A stretch of DNA of 64,000 nucleotides from Bdellovibrio bacteriovorus W (GTDB lineage Bacteria; Bdellovibrionota; Bdellovibrionia; Bdellovibrionales; Bdellovibrionaceae), in NCBI GenBank assembly GCA_000525675.1, contig CP002190.1:2604001-2668000 (forward strand), written 5' to 3'. A program made the translations under genes and the position numbers. The notes under the pieces were generated by a model, which did not search any database, had not been told where the DNA came from, and saw only the letters and a program-made list of their open reading frames with translations. Each line of letters begins with the position of its first letter. Positions within the stretch are counted from its first letter, which is position 1. Positions 1 to 9,154 of this stretch are shown here, piece after piece.

Positions 1-1
1 A

Positions 2-1900
2 GGCAGTTTCTATTCTATCTCAAACGGTAAGGGTGCTACCTTAACTATATCCCCTTCAAATAAAACAATTATCTTACAAAAAAGAGAAGGAACTCTGATC
101 TTTAGACAGAACCAACACATAACTTCATACTCTTTAAATTCTATTAAAAATGGTAAACAATATACGGCATCCCTAAGTACTGATTTATCTCGAAATCTAA
201 CAACCACAAACTTCAATATTGATAACATCCCCACGCAGTACAACACTAGGTGCTTCAGCGAATCACAAATAAAGCGCCTTAACGAAGAGGTTCAAAAACT
301 TATACGCTTTTCTAAAAACAATGATAGCTCATATGTTTCTAAAATCATTGATGATAGCTGCGAGAAGTATTTGTTACCTCAAAGAATAGCTTACCTCGAA
401 GATGAAATTGCAAATCACTTTTCCGAAAATTCCAATCTACACAAATGCTTATCCTCTCCAAAGCTAAAAGAATCATTAGGGAAAAGCAGCGAAGTCTTCG
501 AAGATCTTATGAAGGCGGTCAACGGATATGTTAACGACCTATCCCTTACGACAGCAAACAAGTCACCCGATTTTAAAATTCGATGTGAGTCATATAAAGA
601 AGAGCAGAAGCATAATGCAAAATATGAAAATGGAGAGATATTTATAGCGGTCATTAATGGTAAGCTTCCAAGAACCGATTGCCAAGATTTCGACTCAATT
701 CTTACTCACGAATACCTACATAAGGTAGGAGTAAAAGAAAATAACATCAAAGCTATCGAACGTTTCTGCTTAGAAGTCACGAATCCAGAAGTTCTTAAAA
801 ATCCTAAATGTGCTGTTCAGTTTGCTGAAATGACATCTCAGTCCAGGGTCATACAGGAAGTCGACCATAAGGCCGAAAAAGTTATCAAAGCCGAACAAGC
901 CAAACTAACCCCCATCGTACAAAAGGAGCTTGAGAAAGCCCCACTCAAAGAAGTCAAAGTCTCCGACGCAACTTGGTCGTCTTTAGCGAACGACCCTAAT
1001 GCCACGATTCCAACGGCTGAGAGAAATAGTATCGCAGCAACTATGAACTCTAATTTTGAAAGCATGTCAGGCTCTTTAAATAGAGCCTTAGGGGCCACGC
1101 AAACTCCGGCCCTTGCTGCAAATGAAAGCCCTGCAAGTTCTAGCTCAGGATCTTCGAGCGCCTCTTCAGAATCCACAAGCTCAGCCTCTCGCTCTCCAGC
1201 TAGTTCTTATGAGCGCGCAGAAAGAGAAACCTATTCTTCTGATAATTCTAAAAACTCAAGAGGCAGCCGCGGCTCTAAAGAATCCACAGGTCCTTCAAAC
1301 GAATTCCATACCGTCGAAGAATACATCGTGGATTCAAAAAATGCGAAGGACCCAAGAAGTTTCAATATCCCTGGCGCCCGTCAAGGTGCTAGTGCAGACA
1401 GAGGGCAAGATCAATCTGTAGCCGCAACAACCAGACAGGGAATGTCTGCCACTGCAAGCACTGGAGAAAATCCAGCCGAAGGCTCACAGGTTACAAATGC
1501 CGGCCGTGCGCGAAATTCAGAGATTGCAAGATCTGCTTCTGGTGGGGAGTTTGCGGGCGGTGATGTTTCCTCGGGAGGAACTTCAAGCCTTCCAGCCCAA
1601 GGTCCAGCTCCTGCACGCGGCTCTAATAGACGTCAACCCGCAAGCCAAGGCGGTGGTTCTAGTTCGAACACATTTAATGGCGGAAACTCTGTCTCCTCTT
1701 TGAAAGAACAAACACTGATCCGAGGTTCTGATTACGAGTCCATTACTTCTAACTATAGACGCCGCGACTTCTCAAATGAGCTCCATCAACAGGGCGTTAG
1801 TATATACGTTGAAAAACAAGGGATGTCTTTAGGGCGAAGCGATGCCAAAATTAAGTTTATTGATAATGGTGAATACCTGCGCCGTGCTGAGGGGAATTAA
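2..1900 (+). CDS. Large protein with HEYLH zincin-like motif and Ser/Gly-rich tail (5' partial)
   Basis: The frame is open from base 2, so the gene starts upstream of the window; the TTG at 371 is only an internal codon. About 632 residues are visible. Near base 700 the protein reads ILTHEYLHKVG, an HExxH motif of the kind that binds zinc in metallopeptidases, followed by a Cys and several acidic residues. From about base 1110 to 1690 it turns into a low-complexity stretch rich in Ser, Gly, Ala and Asn, then ends in a short ordered-looking segment. The overall family is not recognised. A surface or exported peptidase-like protein is possible, but the single motif does not prove activity. The next gene starts two bases after the stop, so the two are probably co-transcribed. 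Confidence 0.75.
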   Translation, partial: GSFYSISNGKGATLTISPSNKTIILQKREGTLIFRQNQHITSYSLNSIKNGKQYTASLSTDLSRNLTTTNFNIDNIPTQYNTRCFSESQIKRLNEEVQKLIRFSKNNDSSYVSKIIDDSCEKYLLPQRIAYLEDEIANHFSENSNLHKCLSSPKLKESLGKSSEVFEDLMKAVNGYVNDLSLTTANKSPDFKIRCESYKEEQKHNAKYENGEIFIAVINGKLPRTDCQDFDSILTHEYLHKVGVKENNIKAIERFCLEVTNPEVLKNPKCAVQFAEMTSQSRVIQEVDHKAEKVIKAEQAKLTPIVQKELEKAPLKEVKVSDATWSSLANDPNATIPTAERNSIAATMNSNFESMSGSLNRALGATQTPALAANESPASSSSGSSSASSESTSSASRSPASSYERAERETYSSDNSKNSRGSRGSKESTGPSNEFHTVEEYIVDSKNAKDPRSFNIPGARQGASADRGQDQSVAATTRQGMSATASTGENPAEGSQVTNAGRARNSEIARSASGGEFAGGDVSSGGTSSLPAQGPAPARGSNRRQPASQGGGSSSNTFNGGNSVSSLKEQTLIRGSDYESITSNYRRRDFSNELHQQGVSIYVEKQGMSLGRSDAKIKFIDNGEYLRRAEGN

Positions 1901-1901
1901 A

Positions 1902-2318
1902 ATGAAGTCCGTGATTTTACTACTCGTTCTTTCTTCGACATTTGCTTTTGCCGTTAATAAAGATGCAAAAGTTCCCAAACTAAAATCCGGCGAAGTCGCG
2001 GTGTTTGTGAACGAAAAGTATCAGATTCAAACTTTCAAAAATTATGACTCTCTAGAGATCAACTCTACTTGTTTTAAACAAAACAAGCCTCAATGTCAGG
2101 CTTTTACAAAAGCTCAGGTGAAACCTGTTCCGCCAAAACCCAAGGATGATCTGATCTACAATCCAGCCGCTATTAATTGCGCCAATATGGGCGGCAAGGC
2201 TGTCGTTGGCATCACGGATACAAAGTCAGAAGTTGATCTCTGTCTTTTTAAAGATGGAAGCACGGTGAAGTCTTGGGGAGCTTTTTATAAGCATTTCCCA
2301 AAACAAGTGATCAAGTAA
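1902..2318 (+). CDS. Secreted DUF333-like protein
   Basis: The 138-residue protein starts at the ATG at 1902, two bases after the previous stop and with GAGGGG just upstream; a longer in-frame start at 1842 lies inside the upstream gene and would bury the signal peptide. Residues 1-17 (MKSVILLLVLSSTFAFA) look like a signal peptide. The C-terminal half reads NPAAINCANMGGK, then DLCLFKDGSTVKSW. That matches the pattern of DUF333 proteins (NPA..C...GG....C.F.DG..C..W), small extracytoplasmic proteins of unknown role sometimes called putative hemolysins. Mature Cys residues could form disulfides. Function is unknown. Confidence 0.75.
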   Translation: MKSVILLLVLSSTFAFAVNKDAKVPKLKSGEVAVFVNEKYQIQTFKNYDSLEINSTCFKQNKPQCQAFTKAQVKPVPPKPKDDLIYNPAAINCANMGGKAVVGITDTKSEVDLCLFKDGSTVKSWGAFYKHFPKQVIK

Positions 2319-2319
2319 G

Positions 2320-4329
2320 ATGAATCTAAAAAAGTTTTTTAAGCTCTTGGTGCTCACAAGTATTCTCTTTTGGGTGCCTGCCTATATCGATATCTATTTT
2401 CACATTCAAAAAGTTTATAAAGAAAAATCTGAAATTCGCAGTCGCGACCTTCAGTGGAATAGTGATTTTGTGGAGCTTCTGCTTGAGGACTCCAACGTCT
2501 TTCAAGCCTGCCAAGTTTTAAATAAGAACTTTGAAAGCGGATTGATGGCGGGTTATTCAGTTCATTCTGAATCTATGAGTTGTTCTGCGCCCAAGGACTT
2601 GGACTTTTCTGTCTTTAAGATTTTAGAATTTGGCAAAATTCATAGTGTTCGTGTCGGTGAAGATATCTATGACTACCGCACAGTGCAAATTGCAGATTCT
2701 GATTTCTTCATGGTGCAAAAAAGACCGGAAGGTCCCACGATCACTGCTTTTATCAAAGAAGACCCTTGGGGAATGCTGAAGGCCATTTTTGTGGATACGG
2801 CTCTAGCTCTATGGATTGCCTTTGTGTTTTGGTTGATCTACTTCCTGCGAAATATTGAAAACATTCGCTCTTTGTATCGCCAGCAACACCACACACCGTT
2901 TTGGTTTAAGTTTATCGATCGTGTTGCGACTTGGATTGATTCTTCAAACGAAATTAGCATTTCTTCTATTCAAGTTTCGGCCCATGAGCAAATTGATCGC
3001 CTTCGCAAAGAGCGCGCCTATTATGCCAACACTCTTGAATACACCATCCTTGATGAAATTCATTCTAGCCAGAAACCAATTGAGCTTCCTTATAAGTTTA
3101 CTGGAACGGTGGCACGGGTCGATATCAATGGCTATGGACAATATGTCTATGAAGGTAATAGACCCTATCTGCTAGAAATGAAAAAAGCTTTTGAGTGGAC
3201 TGCTGCGGAGTGTGCGTTTAGATACTCGGGTCTTTTCGAGGGCCGCGCCGGTGATATGGTTGTCTACGTCTTTAGAGGCGAAAATGCCGAAACTCGTGCG
3301 GCTGCGTTTGTACGTGATTTTTCTATGGAGTTTTCTAGAACACCTTTTGACTTCTTAAATCATAAAAACATCACGCTCTTTGTTAAAGCGAGCATCGCGA
3401 CGTCGCCTTTGATTATGGAAGTCTCTCCTTCCAAACATGATTTCGATGGAGATGCTCTTTATTTAACAGATCGAATGTTTGGGGACCTTGAAGAAAGTGA
3501 TAAAGAAAAAAACGTACTAGTGATTCGCCCTGAAGACTTTCAGGCCATGGCAACAGTTTTAAACGAACCTTATAAAGCAAAAAAGGTCACTCGCAAGGAA
3601 GCAAGTTTAGAAGTTGCTTACGTTGATTCGTTTTCTCCTTGTCTTGAGAAGTTAGACAAATCTGAATTCTTTCTTGGCAACCTATCGCTATTGAGCTTCT
3701 TTGATTTCTTTATTTCAAATAGTGATAACTCTTTAAAAAACAATGTCGCCGAATCTTTATTGAAACACCTTCGCACCAAACGAGTGCCCTCGGAAGTTTC
3801 AACGAAGTGGCACCTCACTTTAATAAAACTTCTTGAGCAAGCTCTTGATCCTAAACTCACAGCCACGTTTATCAGCTTAGGACGAGCACTAGTCCCTAAA
3901 GAAAACTGGCATTCAGAAATGTCAGCGACGCTGATTCGATTTGTCGATAAGATGGACGCAAGGTCTGCTGCGAACTCGGTCGAGCTTTTAGCTTATTGGC
4001 GCGACCTAGAAGGAGCGCAAAAGATATTTACTACTTCATCAACAAGTGAAAAGGACTCTTATCGCCTTGAGGGCAACTACCTTCTATCAATGGGTCTAAA
4101 TCAATTGAGTGAAAAGATTCTTACCCAAATCGTCGAGATGATTGAATCCAAAGATAGTCGAAAAAAAGAAAGCGGCATCTATGCGGGTGCTATGCTGATT
4201 CTGCTATCAAAGAAAGATCACGCAACAACACTTTCAACTTTTAATGGATATTATAAACTGCTCAACGCTTTAAAAAAGGCAGAGGTTAAATCCGAAAGAC
4301 TGGATCGGCTTCGCGCAGGAGTCATTTAA
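2320..4329 (+). CDS. Membrane protein with degenerate class III nucleotidyl-cyclase-like domain
   Basis: The 669-residue protein starts one base after the preceding stop, so translation is probably coupled. A transmembrane segment lies near residues 8-25 and another near 155-175 (FVDTALALWIAFVFWLIYFL), enclosing a periplasmic sensor-like region. From about residue 262 the text VARVDINGYG, FEGRAGDMVVYVF and DFDGDALYLTDRMF recalls the class III cyclase fold: two metal Asp positions and a conserved Arg. The usual transition-state Asn position is Tyr here, so catalysis is doubtful. The last 230 residues are helical and repeat-like. It may be a membrane sensor with a pseudo-cyclase. The assignment rests on motif reading only. 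Confidence 0.6.
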   Translation: MNLKKFFKLLVLTSILFWVPAYIDIYFHIQKVYKEKSEIRSRDLQWNSDFVELLLEDSNVFQACQVLNKNFESGLMAGYSVHSESMSCSAPKDLDFSVFKILEFGKIHSVRVGEDIYDYRTVQIADSDFFMVQKRPEGPTITAFIKEDPWGMLKAIFVDTALALWIAFVFWLIYFLRNIENIRSLYRQQHHTPFWFKFIDRVATWIDSSNEISISSIQVSAHEQIDRLRKERAYYANTLEYTILDEIHSSQKPIELPYKFTGTVARVDINGYGQYVYEGNRPYLLEMKKAFEWTAAECAFRYSGLFEGRAGDMVVYVFRGENAETRAAAFVRDFSMEFSRTPFDFLNHKNITLFVKASIATSPLIMEVSPSKHDFDGDALYLTDRMFGDLEESDKEKNVLVIRPEDFQAMATVLNEPYKAKKVTRKEASLEVAYVDSFSPCLEKLDKSEFFLGNLSLLSFFDFFISNSDNSLKNNVAESLLKHLRTKRVPSEVSTKWHLTLIKLLEQALDPKLTATFISLGRALVPKENWHSEMSATLIRFVDKMDARSAANSVELLAYWRDLEGAQKIFTTSSTSEKDSYRLEGNYLLSMGLNQLSEKILTQIVEMIESKDSRKKESGIYAGAMLILLSKKDHATTLSTFNGYYKLLNALKKAEVKSERLDRLRAGVI

Positions 4330-4332
4330 ACC

Positions 4333-4359
4333 CTCAAAAAACATTTTAACTTTTTTGAG
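4333..4359 (+). terminator. Rho-independent-like terminator
   Basis: CTCAAAAAA and TTTTTTGAG form an inverted repeat just after the stop of the cyclase-like gene, and the T-rich right arm can serve as the U tract. It lies between two convergent genes and may act on both. Confidence 0.55.
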
Positions 4360-4379
4360 TATTACGAGATCAATCTTAA

Positions 4380-5630
4380 CTATTCGATCGAGTTCTGTTT
4401 TGCTTTTTTTAAAAGATCCCACTCAGCTTGATAGGCACCGGGATCTGGCTTTAAAATTTTCTCTGGAGCAGGACTGATGTACTCCGCAGGAACTCCATCC
4501 CATCCAATGAACTTACGCACTAAACCCTCTTGAGCGACTTGGAAATTCGGAACGAGGTAGGCCTTGCCTCCCCCATCAGGAATATCCAAAGAAAGATTTG
4601 GCATCGCAAGACCCGATAGGTGTCCCCAAAGCTCTTTTTGAATTTCTAAAGAGTCTTCCACAGATGTTCGTAAATGATCTGTGCCCTCTGAAGGATCACA
4701 TTGGAACATGTAATAAGGCTTCACACGTAAGTACAATAATCTGCGACTAAGTGCTTGAACAATCGCCGGATGATTATTGATACCATTTAAAAGAACCATT
4801 TGATTCATCACCGGTACACCGTTATCCACAAGCTTTTCAAGGCCTGCCACGGCTTCGGCTGTTAGTTCATCTGGATGATTAAAGTGCGACATCAAGTAAA
4901 CGGGCTTATTTCTTTTGAAGATAGAAACTAACTCATCTGTAATGCGCATCGGGCACACCACCGGCATGCGCGATCCAATACGAATGATTTCAACGTGATC
5001 GATCTGACGAAGATCGCTTAGAACTTTTTCTAAGAGCGTGTCACTCAAAGTGAGCGGATCACCGCCTGATAGAATCACCTCGCGAATTCCAGGATGATTG
5101 CGAATATACTCAAGAGCATTTTCGTATTCAGGCCCGCGAATAAATGCTTGTTCCTGTCCTGTGAAATGCTTACGCGTGCAAAACCGGCAGTACACACTGC
5201 ATGTGTCGGTTACTAAGAATAAAACTCTGTCTGAATAGCGATGGATCACGCGAGAAGTCGGATTGTTTTTTCTCTCTCCGAGTGGATCAAAAAGTGCCTG
5301 CACGCCCGCGGTCATTTCTGAGATATGCGGAACCATGATCTTACGAATTGCGTGAGACTTAGTCCCAAGCTTTGCGTAGTAAGGCGTTGTGCGAATATTA
5401 AAAATTTCTTTCCCGTCATTAAAGGCACGAAGTTCTTCGGGCTCTAGCTTAAACACAGACTCAAAATCAGCTAGTGTTTTAAGCCCACGACGCATCTGCC
5501 ACTGCCAGCTATTCCAGTCGTCAGATGTCACTTCTTGAGGATTTGAGTTTGAAAGAAAAGTAAACTTCATCGTGAAATCAGTTATGAAGGAAAGATGTCC
5601 TCTAGGCAAGACACAAGCATCGAATGACAA
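4380..5630 (-). CDS. kamA: Lysine 2,3-aminomutase (KamA-type radical SAM enzyme)
   Basis: Radical-SAM, PLP-dependent enzyme that interconverts lysine and beta-lysine. CSVYCRFC is the CxxxCxxC cluster motif. Further on, QCDPSEG and LDIPDGGGK keep the Asp residues that bind the substrate amino group and the Lys that holds PLP in KamA. This favours a true lysine aminomutase, although EF-P-modifying EpmB relatives are shorter and similar. The far start is TTG at 5630 with AAGGA six bases upstream (416 residues). An ATG at 5570 would give 396 residues that align better with the family start, but I see no ribosome-binding site there. It stands alone, with no ablB acetyltransferase or epmA beside it. 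Confidence 0.88.
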   Translation of the reverse strand: MSFDACVLPRGHLSFITDFTMKFTFLSNSNPQEVTSDDWNSWQWQMRRGLKTLADFESVFKLEPEELRAFNDGKEIFNIRTTPYYAKLGTKSHAIRKIMVPHISEMTAGVQALFDPLGERKNNPTSRVIHRYSDRVLFLVTDTCSVYCRFCTRKHFTGQEQAFIRGPEYENALEYIRNHPGIREVILSGGDPLTLSDTLLEKVLSDLRQIDHVEIIRIGSRMPVVCPMRITDELVSIFKRNKPVYLMSHFNHPDELTAEAVAGLEKLVDNGVPVMNQMVLLNGINNHPAIVQALSRRLLYLRVKPYYMFQCDPSEGTDHLRTSVEDSLEIQKELWGHLSGLAMPNLSLDIPDGGGKAYLVPNFQVAQEGLVRKFIGWDGVPAEYISPAPEKILKPDPGAYQAEWDLLKKAKQNSIE

Positions 5631-5684
5631 TCTTGGTCCTTTTTTGCGAGTTTTCTGATTTCAGCCTTTATCGCCGCTAACATA

Positions 5685-5712
5685 TTGAAATGGCGTGCGA
5701 TTTTCTTATTCT
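5685..5712 (+). promoter_or_regulatory. Possible sigma-70-type promoter
   Basis: TTGAAA and TATTCT are separated by 16 bases in the 260-base gap between kamA and the next exported protein, pointing toward the latter. No other clear signal is seen in this gap. Confidence 0.3.
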
Positions 5713-5891
5713 CAAAGTGGGGCACTAAAATATAGACACTGGCTCTGTTTTAAAAGCTCATTCTCAGAATGAGAATCCCCTCTGAATTCAACGCTTTAGT
5801 ACCAAACCCGCAGCGCCCCTCACTTGGCCCGTCCCTCGCTTTGAAGAAGGGTAGGAAAAAGGATCAAGAAGATCTAAATAGAGGAGGACTT

Positions 5892-7358
5892 ATGAAAAAT
5901 TTCACTCACCCAAACAAATGGGTCATGACTGGAGCACTTTTAGTCGCTCTAGGATTCAATGTGCCGTTCAAATCTCAACCAACACCGGAACAAAGTGCTG
6001 ACTTCGCATCAACACTTCAAGAAGGCGTTGTTCACGGAAAGATCTACACTCCAAAAGGTGTGGTCCCTGTGAAGTACATTGATAATGGTGAAGATCAAGT
6101 CCTTGCTATTATCCCTAAGAAAATGACCGAAGGCCAAATCTGCGATAATTGCGGATATGAATCGATCTCTTTAAATGTAAAAAATAAAAACGACATCGAT
6201 GCTTTGAATGTCGCGCTTCTTCAAGCAATTCAAAAAGACCAGGCAACGGCTCTTCCACAAAGAAGCGAAGTTGCAGGTTCAAGAATCGATTCTAATATCC
6301 AAAACGAAATCAAAGATCCGTTTGAAACAATTTTAAAAGCCTGTGCACGCTATAAAGAAAGAGCACAGAAGTTGGATTGCTTATCTGATCGCTACATTAA
6401 GCTGTTAAGCCGTAAGGACTCTAATATCAGCGCTGAAGATGCGATGAGCTTCTATCAAAGACACTTGGAAAGCGGTATTCGTGGAGAGCTAACAGATGCG
6501 CGCAGGCTAATCAATAAGATGCGCAGAGCCTCTATGGACATGTCCCAGTGGCAATCTTGGCAGGACTCTGATGATATGTTAAAAGATCCTTCAGAAATGC
6601 GCGAAGAGACTTTAAAAATTATCCGTACACTTATTTCTGGTTTACCAAGTCAATATGAAAATGTACGCAAGCGTCTAGTGAATGCCGAAGTTATGTTCGC
6701 AACAGAAGACGCGAAGGAGCTGGAACAAACTTTCAAGCAAGCACGCGATAGCAAAAACCCATCAGAGAGCGTATATCTCTTTAAAGAGGGCGAGCTACGT
6801 CGTCAAGATTTACAAGGGCTTCTGCAAGATATGGCATACCATACGAGTGCAGGGCTGTCTAAAGCTAGCAGCTCAGATTTTATCAACAGAGATCTTCAAG
6901 CTCAGTATGAAAAATTCTTCTCTGACTTTGCAGTACGAGTTCAGAACGGAATGTGGACAAATCCATACGACTTCATGGGTGGTTCCGTGTCTCCACTCCC
7001 AACTGTTCCGAATCTTGACCAGCGCCAAAGAAATCCAGGCCGAGGTACGACAACAGGTGGTATGCAAACAGGCCCCGTGCTTTCTAATCGTACAAGCCTA
7101 GATCAACCTGGTGTCATGACTGGCCCTGTACTTTCCAATCGCACGGGTATAAACCAACCTGGAGTTATCACGGGACCTAACATTGTTCCACAAACAAGCT
7201 TTAGTGGAAGCTCGACAGCCCCAATGATTCAAGGACAAGGTGTTGATATGCAACTCAATTCTGATACTTACACTAATAATGGAGTCAGCTTCGGAACAGT
7301 AGGGCCGGCATCGGCAGAATCCCTTCGCGAAAGGGCAACTATCCGCGGACGTCAGTAG
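5892..7358 (+). CDS. Exported protein of unknown function with C-terminal TGP repeats
   Basis: The 488-residue protein starts at the ATG at 5892, which has a near-perfect GAGGAGG site seven bases upstream; the in-frame ATG at 5769 lacks one. The N-terminus has a hydrophobic segment near residues 12-27 (VMTGALLVALGFNVPF), probably a signal peptide or anchor. A CDNCGYES segment in the N-terminal third could be a Cys pair. The middle is helical and charged. The C-terminal 120 residues are Pro/Gly/Asn/Thr-rich with a repeated unit PGVxTGPxLSNRTxxxQ. No family is recognised. It appears to be a single-gene unit closed by a hairpin. Confidence 0.7.
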   Translation: MKNFTHPNKWVMTGALLVALGFNVPFKSQPTPEQSADFASTLQEGVVHGKIYTPKGVVPVKYIDNGEDQVLAIIPKKMTEGQICDNCGYESISLNVKNKNDIDALNVALLQAIQKDQATALPQRSEVAGSRIDSNIQNEIKDPFETILKACARYKERAQKLDCLSDRYIKLLSRKDSNISAEDAMSFYQRHLESGIRGELTDARRLINKMRRASMDMSQWQSWQDSDDMLKDPSEMREETLKIIRTLISGLPSQYENVRKRLVNAEVMFATEDAKELEQTFKQARDSKNPSESVYLFKEGELRRQDLQGLLQDMAYHTSAGLSKASSSDFINRDLQAQYEKFFSDFAVRVQNGMWTNPYDFMGGSVSPLPTVPNLDQRQRNPGRGTTTGGMQTGPVLSNRTSLDQPGVMTGPVLSNRTGINQPGVITGPNIVPQTSFSGSSTAPMIQGQGVDMQLNSDTYTNNGVSFGTVGPASAESLRERATIRGRQ

Positions 7359-7386
7359 GATCTCAAAGAAAATTTCAGAACTCCCG

Positions 7387-7408
7387 AGGGCCCAAGATGG
7401 GCCCTTTC
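7387..7408 (+). terminator. Terminator hairpin after exported protein
   Basis: AGGGCCC AAGAT GGGCCCT is a perfect seven-base stem followed by a short T-rich stretch, 28 bases after the stop codon. Confidence 0.6.
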
Positions 7409-7525
7409 CTATTTCCTAAATCCATTAAAATAGTGAGGGCCGATAAAAAAGAGTGCACGGAGAGTTGTTTTACTTAAATTAAAAAATATGCGCCTAGTGA
7501 TATCGAAGCGAAAGACACTAACTTC

Positions 7526-7655
7526 TTGGAATTCGTCAAAAAGGTTCGAATGCGCGGCGGAAGAACTCACCCGCAACGGAGGCGTACTCAAAGTACGCCG
7601 GAGAGAGGATGAGCTCTGACAACAAAGCAGGCGAGCCTTTTTCACGAATTTCCAA
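7526..7655. repeat. 130-bp imperfect palindromic element, copy 1
   Basis: Outer arms at 7526-7548 and 7632-7655 pair with two mismatches and one bulge. The centre is the perfect stem GGCGTACT-CAA-AGTACGCC at 7581-7599. Between core and arms the strands pair only partly. The same core, and CTGCnTTGTT-type flanks on the opposite strand, recur at 55577-55680 with different outer arms. No protein is supported across it. It fills most of the 400-base gap between two convergent genes. Confidence 0.75.
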
Positions 7656-7688
7656 AAAAAAATCCCGGGGGACTTTCATCCCCCGGGC
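7654..7688 (-). terminator. Terminator of the porin gene
   Basis: On the minus strand CCCGGGGGA and TCCCCCGGG form a nine-base stem followed by a run of nine T. It lies 70 bases after the porin stop. Confidence 0.85.
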
Positions 7689-7759
7689 CCTGCTCACCAC
7701 CAAACAAAATGTTTCAAGAAGTCATCACGCTGTCGTACAAGTTGTTCTCAAGTTGTAAA

Positions 7760-9145
7760 TCAAAAGCTGATGGCGGCTTTAGATGCAAATCCAAAAGTAA
7801 AATCATTCGCTGCCCCGTTGACTTTCCAAGCATCACCAGGGAAGAGAAGACCGAGCTGATTCACCCACTGTACACGTGCACTTGGTTTATAAATCAATTC
7901 GATATCCCATTCTAGGCCCAAGTCTTTCGACGTTGCAACATTTTCTTTCATCAATTGAGCATAGATAATTGTATTTCTTAAATCCAATTTTTCATTCCAT
8001 GCGTATGTCACTGCCGGAGCAAAGTACATCGCATTGCTGATAGCTTCATCGTCAGCCGACTCACCCAAAGGAATCCCAGAATTTTTCTGAACATTGGTTC
8101 CTAAAAGATCCGCAGAACCTAAGCGATGATTGAATAAAAGCATTGCTACATCGTAGTTGCGATTGAATGAGTAGCCACCGAAGTCTGTTGCGCTATCATC
8201 ATTGCCTGTCGCCATACCGGCTTTAAGGCTCCACTCCCACTTTGACTCTTTACGAGGAAGAAGGAACTCCGTCGCAATCCCGTAACCACTCAGCTCAACA
8301 TCGCTAGTTCCTTTGCGAACTCCCGTCGCTCCAGATTCAAAACCTGCTTCAAGGCGGAACTCAAAAGAATCAAAACCACGCGCAAGCACAAAGTTGGTTC
8401 TTTGGATTTTCATATCGCCATCTGCAGTAGCACCCGCTCCACCGTAAGCTTCGATTTGTTGTGGTGTGTACCCTAAGGCTTGGCTCACACCGTTTGTCGT
8501 TTCTTGGAAAATAGCGATCAAAGATTTATTTTCTTCGTTTTCGTACTGAAGTTGGAAACCCAAAGAAGAGATCGTTCCGCCTTGACCAAAACCTTTAGAT
8601 TGTTGGCGCGATAGCATTGGCATAAAGAACCAATCACCCACCACAATTTTATAAGCGGCAAGATCACGAGTGTCGTACCAGTGGTCAAACATTCCCGTTC
8701 CCGCGCTGTACTTCATTCCTGTACCGAACTCAAAAGGTGCGCGTCCCAAACGAAGGGCCCCGTACTCTTGGTTCACACTAAGGTAAAGCTGGCTGACGTT
8801 TACACCGACAACACCTTGATTGCCTGTGCGGACATCTTGATCAGCCGTCCCAGCTGGGTTCATCCCCCAAATATCACCAAGTTGTGAATTTGGATAAGCG
8901 GAGTTGCTCAGGATATCAAATCTTGAAATCACATTCACACCATCAGCTGCGATGATTTTTGGACTCAAGTAAAGATAATTCAAACCGTAGGCTTTTCTTT
9001 CAGAAGGACTTCCTAAAGAAGGTTTATCAACCTCTGTCCATTCGAAGCGGTATCCACCCGACCAATCCAAGCTCATCGCTTGAGCTGAGGCCGTCATCAA
9101 AGTTAAAGAAAGGCAAAGAACTTTTGCTACTGACTTTTTAATCAT
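7760..9145 (-). CDS. Outer-membrane porin-like beta-barrel
   Basis: The 461-residue protein has a signal peptide (residues 1-23, ending TASAQA). Its body alternates short amphipathic strands with Gly/Asn/Asp-rich turns and it ends in Phe (AAISF), the C-terminal signature used by the Bam machinery. Motifs such as YGLNYLYLSPKI and QLYLSVNQEYGALRLGRAPFEFG resemble porin or alginate-export-type barrels; the exact family is not certain. AAGGA lies seven bases before the ATG and overlaps the stop of the upstream GroES-fusion gene, nine bases away. The two are therefore probably one operon. Confidence 0.75.
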   Translation of the reverse strand: MIKKSVAKVLCLSLTLMTASAQAMSLDWSGGYRFEWTEVDKPSLGSPSERKAYGLNYLYLSPKIIAADGVNVISRFDILSNSAYPNSQLGDIWGMNPAGTADQDVRTGNQGVVGVNVSQLYLSVNQEYGALRLGRAPFEFGTGMKYSAGTGMFDHWYDTRDLAAYKIVVGDWFFMPMLSRQQSKGFGQGGTISSLGFQLQYENEENKSLIAIFQETTNGVSQALGYTPQQIEAYGGAGATADGDMKIQRTNFVLARGFDSFEFRLEAGFESGATGVRKGTSDVELSGYGIATEFLLPRKESKWEWSLKAGMATGNDDSATDFGGYSFNRNYDVAMLLFNHRLGSADLLGTNVQKNSGIPLGESADDEAISNAMYFAPAVTYAWNEKLDLRNTIIYAQLMKENVATSKDLGLEWDIELIYKPSARVQWVNQLGLLFPGDAWKVNGAANDFTFGFASKAAISF

Positions 9146-9154
9146 ATCTGATCC

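Noticed and set aside
371-1900. Gene start at the TTG at 371
   Set aside because: The same frame is open without a stop back to base 2, so the gene is cut by the window edge.
7409-7645. 78-codon minus-strand frame between two convergent genes
   Set aside because: It lies on the palindromic element and terminator and looks compositionally random.
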